Shown here piece by piece: positions 8,073 through 16,083 of a stretch of DNA of 22,887 nt (the stretch's first letter is position 1; each line of letters opens with the position of its first letter). The translations under genes were made by a program, and so were the position numbers. Source of the stretch: Fidelibacterota bacterium (GTDB taxonomy: Bacteria > Marinisomatota > Marinisomatia > SCGC-AAA003-L08 > GCA-002719095); the NCBI GenBank assembly GCA_002705575.1, contig PAHI01000059.1, positions 1 through 22,887 of the forward strand. The letters are read 5' to 3'. Below the pieces are notes generated by a model that made no database searches, was not told where the DNA came from, and worked only from the letters and a program-made list of their open reading frames with translations.

Positions 8073-9392
8073 ATGCAGGAGAATTTTAAAAAATTATCAG
8101 AGTATTTGTTTAGCCTAGTAACTAAAAATGAAGTATTAACTCTATCTGTATCTGGAGAAAAAAGTAATTTTTGCCGATTTAATCAGTCAAAAGTTCGTCA
8201 AATAGGAAATGTTGTTGACACAAACCTTTCTTTATCTTTGATTAATGATAGTAGAATATGTCATGGAGGTATAACTCTTTCTAATGATTATAATGTTGAT
8301 ACAAAAAGAGCTTCTGATGAATTGGAAAGGCTTAAAAAAGAGGTTGTTCAGCTACCAATAGATCCTTTTTTGGTTATGCCTTCAAATCATGAATCTTTAA
8401 TTGAAGTCAATTCAGGTCAACTATTAGAATCAAAAGATATAGTTAAGTCATTAAGTCCAAGTATAGTTGATGTAGATTTATCAGGGATTTGGGCCTCAGG
8501 AAATATTTTTAGAGGATGTTCTAATTCTTTCGGGTTATTTCATTGGTTTGAAACAGATACGTATTCATTTGATTTTTCTCTAGTAACTAAGGATGAGAGA
8601 ATGGTTAAAGGAACTTTCGCTGGTACAGATTGGAATCAAGATAAATATGAAGATTATATTAAGAAATCAAAGGCTAAACTTAATCTTTTAAATAGAGATG
8701 CTATTAAAGTTAAGCCTGGAAATTATCGGACATATATTGCACCAGCAGGAGTATCTGATATACTTGACATGTTTTCATGGAATGGAGTAGGAGAGTCTTC
8801 TATTAAACAAGGACAAAGTGCATTAATTAAACTAAGAAATAAAAATAATTTAGCAGGTTGTTTCTCAATGGGTGAAGATTTTACTACGGGTTTAGTTCCG
8901 AGATTTAATTCAATGGGAGAAATTTCTCCTAAAGTACTAAATATTATTGATAGTGGGATTCTTATAAATACGCTTATTAGTTCGCGTACAGCTAAAGAAT
9001 ATAATCTCAAATCAAATTATGCTGATGATGGTGAATATTTAAGGTCTCCAAAAATAAATCCTGGTAATTTAAAAGATCAGAATATTTTAGAAGAATTAGA
9101 TACAGGCTTATATCTTAGCAATCTTCATTATCTTAATTGGAGCGATAATTTAGGAGGACGGATAACAGGTATGACACGTTATGCTTGCTTTTGGGTTGAA
9201 AGCGGAGAAATTGTTGCTCCTATTGAAAACATGAGATTTGATGATAGTTTTTACGATTTTTTTGGTAGTAGTTTAGAATCTGTAGGTAAAGAATTAGAGT
9301 TTGTTCCATCAGTAGGCACTTATAGTCAGAGAAGTTTAGGAGGAAATATGTGTCCTGGTATTTTATTAAATTCTTTTAAATTAACTCTTTAA
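8073..9392 (+). CDS. tldE: TldE/PmbA, non-catalytic partner of TldD
   Basis: 439 residues from the ATG at 8073. The frame is open back to 8013, but the upstream part overlaps the coding end of tldD. A GGAGGA site at 8060-8065, 7 bases before 8073, lies within the last codons of tldD, so 8073 is preferred. It begins one base after the tldD stop. There is no HExxxH motif, as expected of TldE/PmbA, which is homologous to TldD but lacks zinc. C-terminal features such as YADDGEYLRSPKINPGNL and GGRITGMTRYACFWVESGEI fit the family. Its role is to complete the closed chamber with TldD. It converges on the gene at 9397-9948 with 4 bases between stops. Confidence 0.9.
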   Translation: MQENFKKLSEYLFSLVTKNEVLTLSVSGEKSNFCRFNQSKVRQIGNVVDTNLSLSLINDSRICHGGITLSNDYNVDTKRASDELERLKKEVVQLPIDPFLVMPSNHESLIEVNSGQLLESKDIVKSLSPSIVDVDLSGIWASGNIFRGCSNSFGLFHWFETDTYSFDFSLVTKDERMVKGTFAGTDWNQDKYEDYIKKSKAKLNLLNRDAIKVKPGNYRTYIAPAGVSDILDMFSWNGVGESSIKQGQSALIKLRNKNNLAGCFSMGEDFTTGLVPRFNSMGEISPKVLNIIDSGILINTLISSRTAKEYNLKSNYADDGEYLRSPKINPGNLKDQNILEELDTGLYLSNLHYLNWSDNLGGRITGMTRYACFWVESGEIVAPIENMRFDDSFYDFFGSSLESVGKELEFVPSVGTYSQRSLGGNMCPGILLNSFKLTL

Positions 9393-9396
9393 ATTT

Positions 9397-9948
9397 TTAA
9401 CTGATTCCAGCAGTGCCACCGAGATTTTTTAAATTTATTCCTAATTTTTGACAAGCTATCTCCCACATTAGATTATCGGGAGTATTAAATATTAAGTTTT
9501 TATCTGCAGGAAGAAGAAGCCAATCTCCTTGCTTGAGTTCATCTTCTAGTTGACCAGGACCCCACCCAGAGTATCCTAATGCAAACCTATAGTTATTAGG
9601 ACCATTACCTTCCAATATATCTCCAATAACTTTTGAGTTTGATGTTAGAGAAATATTTTTAGATATTTCTAATGTACCATTGGTTTGGTAGCCTTTCTCG
9701 TGTATTATAAATCCTTTACCAATATCAACAGGACCACCGAGGTAGACACTTAAGCTGGGATTGATTTCTTTAAGGTCCATTTTTTTGAGCAATCTACCTA
9801 TATCTGGGATAGGTTTATTTATCATTATACCCATAGCACCATCATTATTATGCTCACATATGTATATAATTCCTTTATCAAATACACTTTCAGATAAATG
9901 AGGCATCGTTATAAGGAAATTGTTTTGAAGATTTATTTTCTTAGGCAT
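9397..9948 (-). CDS. YqgE/AlgH family protein (DUF179)
   Basis: 183 residues, about the usual family length. Diagnostic blocks are all present: CEHNNDGAMGIMINKP (31-46), GGPV (71-74), GYSGWGPGQLE (125-135) and GDWLLLPA (141-148). The family is widespread in bacteria. AlgH was linked to alginate regulation in Pseudomonas, but its molecular activity is unknown, so no function is claimed. It probably acts in the cytoplasm, since no signal peptide or membrane helix is seen. It stands alone, convergent with tldE and divergent from the operon starting at 10047. No clear Shine-Dalgarno is seen; the start fits the family N-terminus (residues 11-15 FLITM, then P and a short loop). Confidence 0.92.
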   Translation of the reverse strand: MPKKINLQNNFLITMPHLSESVFDKGIIYICEHNNDGAMGIMINKPIPDIGRLLKKMDLKEINPSLSVYLGGPVDIGKGFIIHEKGYQTNGTLEISKNISLTSNSKVIGDILEGNGPNNYRFALGYSGWGPGQLEDELKQGDWLLLPADKNLIFNTPDNLMWEIACQKLGINLKNLGGTAGIS

Positions 9949-10046
9949 ATCTAATAATCGTAAAAAATTAAGATTTTTCCAAAATGTTTTTATTTAAATT
10001 TATAAATCGTTAAAATTAAAATAATTTATAATATGGTTTTTTAGAT

Positions 10047-10760
10047 ATGAAAAAAATATTTCCGCTATTACAGATTTTATTAACTATACTTTTTATTTTC
10101 ATTGCATGTATTGTATATGGTTTAAGTATTACGCCTTCGATTTTATTTTTTAATTTTGCATCAAAAACAGATTTAGTTCTAAATTCGTCATACTTTATTA
10201 GCAGTTTTTTTATAGGATTTATTATTGTTGTTTGTTTTTTTATATTTGGAATTTCATTAATATTGATTGTAGGAATTATTTTTAGAGTTTTTCCAATTAA
10301 GCCACCTCCAGGTATATATCCTTTGGCTTCTTTTAATAGCATAAGATGGGGATTCTGTGGAGCTTTTTTAAAGCTTGTTAATTTGATTTTTTTAGATTTT
10401 ATAACGCCATCATTTTTAAATGTTATATATTTTCGATTAGTAGGTGCAAAAATTGGAAAAAATGTTCAGCTTAATACATTAAATATAAATGATCCCTGGC
10501 TTCTTAATATTGGAGATAACTCTGTTATAGGAGGAGGCTCTAGTATAAACTGTCATACCTATGAAAGAGGGAAATTAATTCTTGAAAGAGTTAAAATTGG
10601 TAGAAAGTGTACAATTGGAGCACATGCTTTAGTATGGCCTGGATGTGATATTGGAGATCAAACTATAATTGCAACAAAATCAGTTTTAAAAAAAAGAACA
10701 AAGACAGGTATTAAACAAATTTGGAAGGGTAATCCTGCTAAAAATATAAGGGCTAAATAA
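10047..10760 (+). CDS. Membrane-anchored hexapeptide-repeat (left-handed beta-helix) acyltransferase
   Basis: 237 residues. Two hydrophobic segments (about 5-36 and 48-80) are followed by a linker and a left-handed beta-helix domain (about 133-235). It has the usual [LIV]-G-x4 repeats (VGAKIGKNV, LNIGDNSVIGGG, VKIGRKCTIGAHALVWPG, CDIGDQTIIA) and ends in WKGNPAKNIR, typical of acetyl- or acyl-transferases. H170 and H193 are candidate catalytic residues. The arrangement recalls the C-terminal part of Pls/PosA-type membrane acyltransferases. The acceptor is unknown; the operon context suggests a lipid or envelope component. It is the first gene of a plus-strand operon. No good Shine-Dalgarno is visible, and a TATAAT lies at 10027-10032 without a convincing -35. 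Confidence 0.8.
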   Translation: MKKIFPLLQILLTILFIFIACIVYGLSITPSILFFNFASKTDLVLNSSYFISSFFIGFIIVVCFFIFGISLILIVGIIFRVFPIKPPPGIYPLASFNSIRWGFCGAFLKLVNLIFLDFITPSFLNVIYFRLVGAKIGKNVQLNTLNINDPWLLNIGDNSVIGGGSSINCHTYERGKLILERVKIGRKCTIGAHALVWPGCDIGDQTIIATKSVLKKRTKTGIKQIWKGNPAKNIRAK

Positions 10761-10765
10761 GTACT

Positions 10766-11434
10766 ATGTTCAAATGTTATATATGTTTATTGATATCTTT
10801 AATGTTGTCAAATAACAATTTTGATGAGAACTTTAAGATTCTAAGTCATTTAAAAGAATCTGAGGGCTGGTTTTTAATTAGCAGTAGAGCTGATAGTGTT
10901 TTTGTATATGAAAAAAATATAAATAATAAAAAAATAAACGCCCTTAAGGTTCAAAAAGTTGTTAAATCTAAATCAGAAAATATTATGAATGTTATTATGA
11001 ATGTATCTGAGTATCCCGAAATCATGAATAATGAAAAAGTAACGTCATCTATAATTAAGAAAGATAATAAGTCAGTTTATGCATATAATCATTTTCCTAT
11101 TCCAATACCATTTATGAGTGACCGTCATTATATTTTCATTTTAAATCAAATATCAAATAAAAATGTAGAATGGGTTTTATTACCTATTGAAGAAACTCTT
11201 TCAGATTCTGAAATACAAAAAATTATAAATAAAAATTCAGATGCAGTTTACATGCAAGAAGGTGCGGGTTTTTGGGAGGTAGAATATCTGTCAGATAATT
11301 TTAGTCAGGTTTCGTATGCTTTGTATATGGATTCAGCTGGCAGCATATCAGACTATTTAAATGACTATCTGAATTCATATTCAATCATTAATTTATTCAA
11401 ATCAGTTTTAAAAAAGGCAGAGGAGATTAATTGA
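10766..11434 (+). CDS. Exported START-like (SRPBCC superfamily) protein
   Basis: 222 residues with a short hydrophobic N-terminus (5-15) that looks like an export signal. It then has features of bacterial START-type proteins: EGW at 33-35 followed by a V-x-V-Y element, a 'VSEYPEIM' segment (80-87) like the usual D-x-x-x-W/Y-P-E element, and PFMSDRHYI (115-123), matching the P-x-x-x-x-R-D/H-Y motif. START domains bind lipids or other hydrophobic ligands in a deep cavity. The ligand here is unknown. It begins 5 bases after the acyltransferase and ends directly at the next start codon, so it is clearly co-transcribed. The family call is by motif and moderate in confidence. Confidence 0.65.
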   Translation: MFKCYICLLISLMLSNNNFDENFKILSHLKESEGWFLISSRADSVFVYEKNINNKKINALKVQKVVKSKSENIMNVIMNVSEYPEIMNNEKVTSSIIKKDNKSVYAYNHFPIPIPFMSDRHYIFILNQISNKNVEWVLLPIEETLSDSEIQKIINKNSDAVYMQEGAGFWEVEYLSDNFSQVSYALYMDSAGSISDYLNDYLNSYSIINLFKSVLKKAEEIN

Positions 11435-12022
11435 ATGTTAAGTAAAACTATTTTTGGTATTATTCTTTTGTTAATGATCTCAGGATTAATTTTTGTTAGC
11501 TGTATGAAAAGAAAAGATGTTAATCTGAAGGGAACAAAACCCTTATCTTTATTTTATGATTTATCAGCAAAAACTATTGATGGTGAAATAATTTCAATGG
11601 ATAATTATAAAAATAAATATATATTAGTAGTCAATGTAGCTTCAGAGTGTGGATATACACCGCAATATGAATCGCTACAAAAATTATATAAAGAACATAA
11701 AAAAGATTTAGCAATATTAGCTTTTCCATCTAATGATTTTCTAAATCAGGAGCCAGGTTCAAATCAAGAAATTAAGAATTTTTGTAAAGTTAATTTTGGT
11801 GTTAAGTTTGATATCTTTGAAAAGATTTCAGTAAAAGGTAATAGTCAAAATATTCATCCTATTTATAAATGGTTATCAGATAAATCAGAAAATGGTTGGA
11901 ATAGTAAAAAACCTACATGGAATTTTTGTAAGTATTTAATAGATAAAGATGGTTTGCTGGTTGGTTTTTGGGGGTCTGCTATTGACCCATTATCTCCAGA
12001 TATAAAAAATAAAATAAAGTAA
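11435..12022 (+). CDS. Glutathione-peroxidase-family peroxidase, probable lipoprotein
   Basis: 195 residues. The N-terminal hydrophobic run ends in FVSC (C23), a non-ideal lipobox. A thioredoxin-fold GPx domain follows (about 38-190). The catalytic tetrad of Cys-type GPx is visible: C72 in NVASECGYT, Q105 in FPSNDFLNQEPG, and W162 and N163 in TWNFCKYLID. The active residue is encoded by TGT, so it is a cysteine and not selenocysteine. Such enzymes reduce hydroperoxides, often of lipids, usually with thioredoxin-like donors. Export and lipidation would place it in the envelope beside lipid-acting neighbours. AGGAG at 11421-11425 precedes the start by 9 bases, and the ATG follows the previous TGA directly. 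Confidence 0.88.
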   Translation: MLSKTIFGIILLLMISGLIFVSCMKRKDVNLKGTKPLSLFYDLSAKTIDGEIISMDNYKNKYILVVNVASECGYTPQYESLQKLYKEHKKDLAILAFPSNDFLNQEPGSNQEIKNFCKVNFGVKFDIFEKISVKGNSQNIHPIYKWLSDKSENGWNSKKPTWNFCKYLIDKDGLLVGFWGSAIDPLSPDIKNKIK

Positions 12023-12672
12023 TGAAATTAAAGCAAAAATTTTTTATTGATAGTCATAAAGGAATTACTCCTTTTTTTATTTTTTTTCTTATTATTTTCT
12101 ATTATCAATGGGACAATATTTTTGCTATTGCTTACTTAGCGCTACATGGAAGTTATGGCATATTATGGATAAGTAAAAGTTTGATTTTCCCTGATAGGCA
12201 ATGGGAAAAGAAGTCAAGCTTATCGTATGGTCTTTTAATTTGGTTAGGTTTATCTTTATATTGGATTGCTCCAATTGTTATTATTACTCCTTATAAATTT
12301 GAACAATTTATTTTAATATTAAATCCGAGCAACTTTTATTTACTGGGATGTATTTTTATTTATGTTTTAGGAGTTTTTTTACACTTTGGTTCAGATATGC
12401 AAAAGTATACTCATTTAAAATTGAATCCCAATACATTGATTAAGGATGGGTTTTTTTTAAAAACAAGAAATCCTAATTACCTTGGAGAATTATTAATATA
12501 CTTGGGATTTATAGCTATATCTTGTAATTGGATTCCATTTATAGTCTTAGGTCTATTTATTTTTGCTGTATGGATTCCAAATATGAATAAAAAAGATATA
12601 TCATTATCAAGATATGAAGGATTCGATAATTATAAGAGTACTACTTATAAATTTATTCCATTTATTTATTAA
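12022..12672 (+). CDS. Integral membrane protein, DUF1295/isoprenylcysteine methyltransferase-like superfamily
   Basis: 216 residues with about five to six hydrophobic helices. The motif KDGFFLKTRNPNYLGELLIY (141-160) contains the R-N-P-N-Y-L-G-E element shared by the DUF1295 (steroid 5-alpha-reductase C-terminal-like) and ICMT/PEMT families. A C-terminal Y-x-x-F-x-x-Y-K element and KFIPFIY follow, like the RKAIIPF ending of its neighbour. These families bind NADPH or S-adenosylmethionine at this site, so the protein may be a reductase or a methyltransferase; the sequence alone does not decide. The start overlaps the stop of the peroxidase gene by one base (TAATG). It appears distantly related to the product of 12900-13649, and the two flank a small Smr gene. 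Confidence 0.75.
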   Translation: MKLKQKFFIDSHKGITPFFIFFLIIFYYQWDNIFAIAYLALHGSYGILWISKSLIFPDRQWEKKSSLSYGLLIWLGLSLYWIAPIVIITPYKFEQFILILNPSNFYLLGCIFIYVLGVFLHFGSDMQKYTHLKLNPNTLIKDGFFLKTRNPNYLGELLIYLGFIAISCNWIPFIVLGLFIFAVWIPNMNKKDISLSRYEGFDNYKSTTYKFIPFIY

Positions 12673-12677
12673 AAATT

Positions 12678-12893
12678 ATGAAAAGTTTAGATTTGCATGG
12701 AATATCTCATGAAAGTGCTAAGGTGCTTGTGGTTACTTTTATTGATAGTAATTTAGATAAGTTGCCAATAGAAATTATTACGGGGAACTCTAATTATATG
12801 AAAAAAATTGTTTTAGATATTGTTAATAAATATGATTTAAAGGCTTCACCTAAAAATTATTACAATTTAGGTTGTTTAGTAATTAATAATTAA
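12678..12893 (+). CDS. Small Smr-domain protein
   Basis: 71 residues forming a stand-alone Smr domain. LDLHG (4-8) is the hallmark start of the domain. EIITGNS (32-38) takes the place of the usual ITGKG, and a final strand with a valine-isoleucine core (NLGCLVINN) closes it. Smr domains occur at the end of MutS2 and in stand-alone proteins, where they bind nucleic acid and in some cases cut it. The altered glycine motif and small size leave activity uncertain. The ORF starts 5 bases after the previous stop and ends 6 bases before the next start, inside the operon. Confidence 0.75.
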   Translation: MKSLDLHGISHESAKVLVVTFIDSNLDKLPIEIITGNSNYMKKIVLDIVNKYDLKASPKNYYNLGCLVINN

Positions 12894-12899
12894 TAGCAT

Positions 12900-13649
12900 A
12901 TGTTAAATGATATTTATAACTACACTCTTCTTCCTTGGGGAGTTTTTGGATTATTTATTTTTTTTACATTGCTTAAATTTTCTGCACCATATGGTAAATT
13001 CAACAGTCATTCTTGGGGACCGAGTATATCATTTAAATGGGGATGGATTATTCAAGAAATAACATCTCCTATAGTTTTTTCATATTTTTTTTTAACTGGA
13101 GATTTAAATCTGAAATTATTTTCATGGGTCTTCTTTTTTTTATGGAATTTACATTATTTTAATAGATCTATAATTTTCCCTGTTCGTCAGATTCAAACCT
13201 CTACGTGCCCTTTAATAATTGTTGTTTCAGCTATTTTTTTTAACATTGTAAATGGTTTTATTAATGGCTATTATTTTGGGAGTATTGCTTCTTATGAATG
13301 GAGTTATATAAATGAATTAAATTTAATTATAGGTTTAATTATATTTTTTTTGGGCGCAGTAATTAATTTTAAATCTGATAATATTCTTATAAGAATTAAA
13401 AGAAAATACAACACGTATAAAATTCCAAATGGGTTTCTATATAATTATGTATCTTGCCCTAATTATCTAGGTGAAATCATTCAATGGTTAGGTTTCTTTA
13501 TCATGACAGGATCTATTCCAGCGTTATTATTTTTATTATGGACTGTTTTCAATCTGGTTCCAAGATCAATTTCAAATCACAGTTGGTATTTAAATAAGTT
13601 TCCAGATTATCCTAAAAATAGAAAAGCAATTATTCCATTTATTTTATAA
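12900..13649 (+). CDS. Steroid 5-alpha-reductase family membrane enzyme (SRD5A-like)
   Basis: 249 residues with about six to seven helices, close to the 255-260 residues of SRD5A proteins. Shared motifs run the full length: APYGKF (29-34), QE at 52-53, LHYFNRS (84-90) and INFKSD (155-160). Further on are KIPNGFLYNYVSCPNYLGEI (174-193), PRSISNHSWYL (221-231) and KNRKAIIPF (239-247). Residues equivalent to the catalytic Q56, E57 and Y91 of human SRD5A2 appear as Q52, E53 and Y86. The family reduces a C=C bond conjugated to a carbonyl with NADPH, in steroids, polyprenols or enoyl lipids. The bacterial substrate is unknown; sterols are not implied by anything else here. It is the last gene of the operon, followed by an AT-only hairpin and T-run. 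Confidence 0.88.
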   Translation: MLNDIYNYTLLPWGVFGLFIFFTLLKFSAPYGKFNSHSWGPSISFKWGWIIQEITSPIVFSYFFLTGDLNLKLFSWVFFFLWNLHYFNRSIIFPVRQIQTSTCPLIIVVSAIFFNIVNGFINGYYFGSIASYEWSYINELNLIIGLIIFFLGAVINFKSDNILIRIKRKYNTYKIPNGFLYNYVSCPNYLGEIIQWLGFFIMTGSIPALLFLLWTVFNLVPRSISNHSWYLNKFPDYPKNRKAIIPFIL

Positions 13650-13663
13650 TAAGTTACATTTTG

Positions 13664-13695
13664 AAATAAAATAATTATTCAATTTTATTTTTTTT
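13664..13695 (+). terminator. AT-only hairpin with T-run, possible terminator of the 10047-13649 operon
   Basis: AAATAAAAT (13664-13672) and ATTTTATTT (13682-13690) form a perfect 9-bp stem with a 9-base loop, continued by five more T (13691-13695). With no G-C pair in the stem it is weak for an intrinsic terminator, but it sits 15 bases after the last stop of the operon. Confidence 0.35.
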
Positions 13696-13710
13696 AGTAT
13701 TAGAATTCTT

Positions 13711-15498
13711 ATGATGGGATTATCTACTTCAAATATTGAAAGTAATTTATTAAAAATATCTAGCATAATACATGACTCTCAAAATCTTAATATAATCTTT
13801 GAAGAGTTGGCTGATATTATTGAATCATCATGGGATATAAAAAATTATTATGTCGCTCTTTTAAACAGAGAGCTGGATTTAATTACCTTTCCATATTATA
13901 ATGACATAAAAGATCAGCCTCCTAAGGAGAAGTTCTCTAAAGGGAAAGGTATTACAAATTATGCTTTAAAGTTAGAGCAAGAATTGTTAATTAATTCATC
14001 TGATTATAAAAAATTAGTTAAAAATGGTGATATAGAAGCTATCGGTTCAACTCCTAGCCATTGGCTAGGAGTTCCTCTTAAAGATTTTAATCAAGTTACA
14101 ATAGGATTAATTGTAATCCAAAATTATGATAGTAATATATCAATTAACCAAAAACATGTAAAAATAATGAGATTTATTTCTGAGCAGTTGGCGCTTGCTA
14201 TTGACCGTTTTCAGCACATTAAAGAGGTGGAGCACTTAACTTATTATGATCCTTTGACAGAACTTCCAAATAAAAGTCTTTTTTATGAACATGGGTCAAA
14301 AATTATTAATGAAAATAGATCTATGTTGTCATGTTTTTTTATAGATATTGATAATTTTATGATAATTAATGATACTTATGGAGACTATCTTTCAAATCAA
14401 ATAATTGAAAAGGTATCTTATAACTTATCTAAATTAAAATCAGATAATTTTAGAATATATTATTGGGGTGCTGATAAGTTTACTGTGATTGCTTCTGATT
14501 GTAAGAGTATTGAAAATATTAAAAAAATTGTGTCTGATCTCAAAAATAATGTTTGTACTAAAATAAAATTTGATAATAAAGAAATAAATATTACATGTAG
14601 CATTGGTGTGAGTGTTTGCCCTATTCATAGTGATAATATTTATGATCTGTGTAGAGATGCAGATATTGCAATGCATCAAGCTAAAGAAAATGGAAAAAAT
14701 CAGTTTTTTATTTTCGAAGAATACATGAAAGATGTAATTATATCTAATTATGGGATTAATGAAGAATTAAAAGAAGCAGTAATGAAAAAACAGTGGGAGA
14801 TTTATTATCAGCCTCAAATTAATTCTAATAAAAATGATGTAATTGGCTTTGAAGCATTGATAAGATGGAAGCATCCAGAAAAAGGATTGCTTATGCCATC
14901 TGTTTTTATTCCAACAGCAGAATCAACAAATTGTATTTTTAATATAGGCAAATTTGTGGTTAGAAATGTGATAAAGCAAGTAAGTGAATGGAATCAAAAA
15001 TATCATATAAAATTAACAGCGGCGATTAATCTTTCTCCACGTGAATTTGAAAGAAAAAATTTAGTTTCTTTGATAGAAAAAACATTAAGAGAGTTTAGTG
15101 TCTCTCCAGAATTAATTGTTATAGAGATAACAGAGAGTACTTTCTTGGCTGATAATATTAACCAAATGAAAAAGCTAAAAGACTTAGGTTTAAAGATTTC
15201 AATTGATGATTTTGGTACGGGATATTCTTCATTAAGTTATTTGCATGAATATCCAATTGATTCAATTAAGATAGATAAATCTTTTGTTAGAAATATTAAT
15301 TCAGACAATCAGAAGAAAGTACTTTCTAATTCAATAATTAACTTAGCAAATAACCTTAATCTTGATATCGTTACTGAAGGAATTGAAGAACAAAAAGAGT
15401 TAGATTTTTTCATATCAAAAGAGTGTAGTAAATTTCAGGGTTATTTTTTTAGCAGGCCATTGCCCAAAAAAGAATTTGAAAGTTTATTGATTCATTAG
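13711..15498 (+). CDS. GAF-GGDEF(degenerate)-EAL cyclic-di-GMP protein, probable phosphodiesterase
   Basis: 595 residues in three domains: GAF (about 15-168), GGDEF (about 175-338) and EAL (about 345-595). The GGDEF active site reads GADKF (253-257) and is preceded by YW where an arginine is usual, so cyclase activity is unlikely. The metal-site motif DIDNFMIIND (212-221) is kept, so GTP could still bind. The EAL domain looks complete: EALIRW (E381), INLSP (N440), EITES (E472), DDFGTGYSSL (D499, D500), SIKID (K520), VTEG (E556) and FQGYFFSRP (Q576). It should therefore hydrolyse c-di-GMP, perhaps tuned by a GAF ligand and by GTP. No membrane helix or signal is seen, so it is cytoplasmic. It is transcribed alone, 61 bases after the upstream operon, and converges on the MORN gene. 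Confidence 0.92.
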   Translation: MMGLSTSNIESNLLKISSIIHDSQNLNIIFEELADIIESSWDIKNYYVALLNRELDLITFPYYNDIKDQPPKEKFSKGKGITNYALKLEQELLINSSDYKKLVKNGDIEAIGSTPSHWLGVPLKDFNQVTIGLIVIQNYDSNISINQKHVKIMRFISEQLALAIDRFQHIKEVEHLTYYDPLTELPNKSLFYEHGSKIINENRSMLSCFFIDIDNFMIINDTYGDYLSNQIIEKVSYNLSKLKSDNFRIYYWGADKFTVIASDCKSIENIKKIVSDLKNNVCTKIKFDNKEINITCSIGVSVCPIHSDNIYDLCRDADIAMHQAKENGKNQFFIFEEYMKDVIISNYGINEELKEAVMKKQWEIYYQPQINSNKNDVIGFEALIRWKHPEKGLLMPSVFIPTAESTNCIFNIGKFVVRNVIKQVSEWNQKYHIKLTAAINLSPREFERKNLVSLIEKTLREFSVSPELIVIEITESTFLADNINQMKKLKDLGLKISIDDFGTGYSSLSYLHEYPIDSIKIDKSFVRNINSDNQKKVLSNSIINLANNLNLDIVTEGIEEQKELDFFISKECSKFQGYFFSRPLPKKEFESLLIH

Positions 15499-15501
15499 GT
15501 A

Positions 15502-15900
15502 TTATTTATCTGTAAAATTAGTATCTTCCTGAAAGTTAACTTTCTTTATTGGACGACCATTTTTATAGGTTGTTATTTTTTTTAACCAGCCATCCGTATC
15601 ATATTCTGTCCACTTTCCATTCTTAAATCCACTATTATATTTTCCAACTATATATTTCTGTTGGTTTTCATGATAACTTATAAAAGGACCATTTTTTTTC
15701 GAGTTATTATAATATTGTTCGCTTTTAATTTTCCCATTTTCATAATAATACACAACTTTAAGTATATCTTTTTTCCCTTTGATTAACAAATAATGTTCTT
15801 CTTTTTTTATGGTACCATTTTTGTGAAAATCTATTTTTTCTATAATTTGAGTTGATAACAAAAAGTTTATAAAAAACAATAAAAAAAGTCTGATGCGCAT
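15502..15900 (-). CDS. Exported MORN-variant repeat protein (YwqK-like)
   Basis: 132 residues. A hydrophobic N-terminus (3-16) looks like a signal peptide. At least four repeats of the MORN_2 type follow, each with a core Y-x-x-x-G-x-x/K-x-x-x-x-Y: HKNGTIKKEEHY, YYENGKIKSEQYY, FKNGKWTEYDTDGWLKK and YKNGRPIKKVNF. Such repeats are common in FCB bacteria, often annotated as 'toxin-antitoxin system YwqK family antitoxin', but without a demonstrated function. There is no toxin-like neighbour, so that label should not be carried over. AAGGAG about 10 bases upstream supports the start. It converges on the c-di-GMP gene with 3 bases between stops. Confidence 0.8.
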   Translation of the reverse strand: MRIRLFLLFFINFLLSTQIIEKIDFHKNGTIKKEEHYLLIKGKKDILKVVYYYENGKIKSEQYYNNSKKNGPFISYHENQQKYIVGKYNSGFKNGKWTEYDTDGWLKKITTYKNGRPIKKVNFQEDTNFTDK

Positions 15901-16008
15901 TGTGACAAATCTCCTTAATTATAATTATTTTTATATTATTAGACAGTTAAATTTAAAAATTTTTATACTTTTTTTCAAGTCTATGGGAACAAAATTATAT
16001 GTTCATTG

Positions 16009-16069
16009 TATAATATTTAAAGACACAAAAAAACCTCCTCTTGAAAAAGCCCTTTCCTAGGGCTTTTTT
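16009..16069 (+). ncRNA. Candidate short RNA with a CCTCCTC segment, ending in a terminator
   Basis: A TATAAT at 16009-16014 is followed by a stretch with no ORF. It carries AACCTCCTCTT (16032-16042), the complement of a strong Shine-Dalgarno, and then the hairpin and six T ending at 16069. If a start near 16021 is used, the RNA would be about 49 bases. The -35 (GGAACA at 15986-15991, 17-base spacing) matches consensus only at the last three positions. The same hairpin serves as terminator for the minus-strand cytochrome gene, which alone could explain it, so this is a weak call. Confidence 0.22.
16044..16069 (-). terminator. Bidirectional intrinsic terminator after the cytochrome operon
   Basis: AAAAAGCCCT (16044-16053) and AGGGCTTTTT (16059-16068) form a perfect 10-bp stem with the 5-base loop TTCCT. 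T-runs are present in both reading directions: 5 T on the minus strand and 6 T on the plus. It lies 15 bases beyond the stop of the minus-strand cytochrome gene at 16084. Confidence 0.85.
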
Positions 16070-16083
16070 GCATTCAAAAGTAA

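Noticed and set aside
10016..10342. 108-residue minus-strand ORF
   Set aside because: Antisense to the acyltransferase, whose hydrophobic helices create open frames on the other strand; no support of its own.
11640..11660. Selenocysteine in the glutathione-peroxidase-like protein
   Set aside because: The active-site codon is TGT (cysteine); no in-frame TGA or SECIS is needed.
15502..15900. Antitoxin reading of the MORN-repeat protein
   Set aside because: The YwqK 'antitoxin' label is a database name; there is a signal peptide and no toxin gene beside it.
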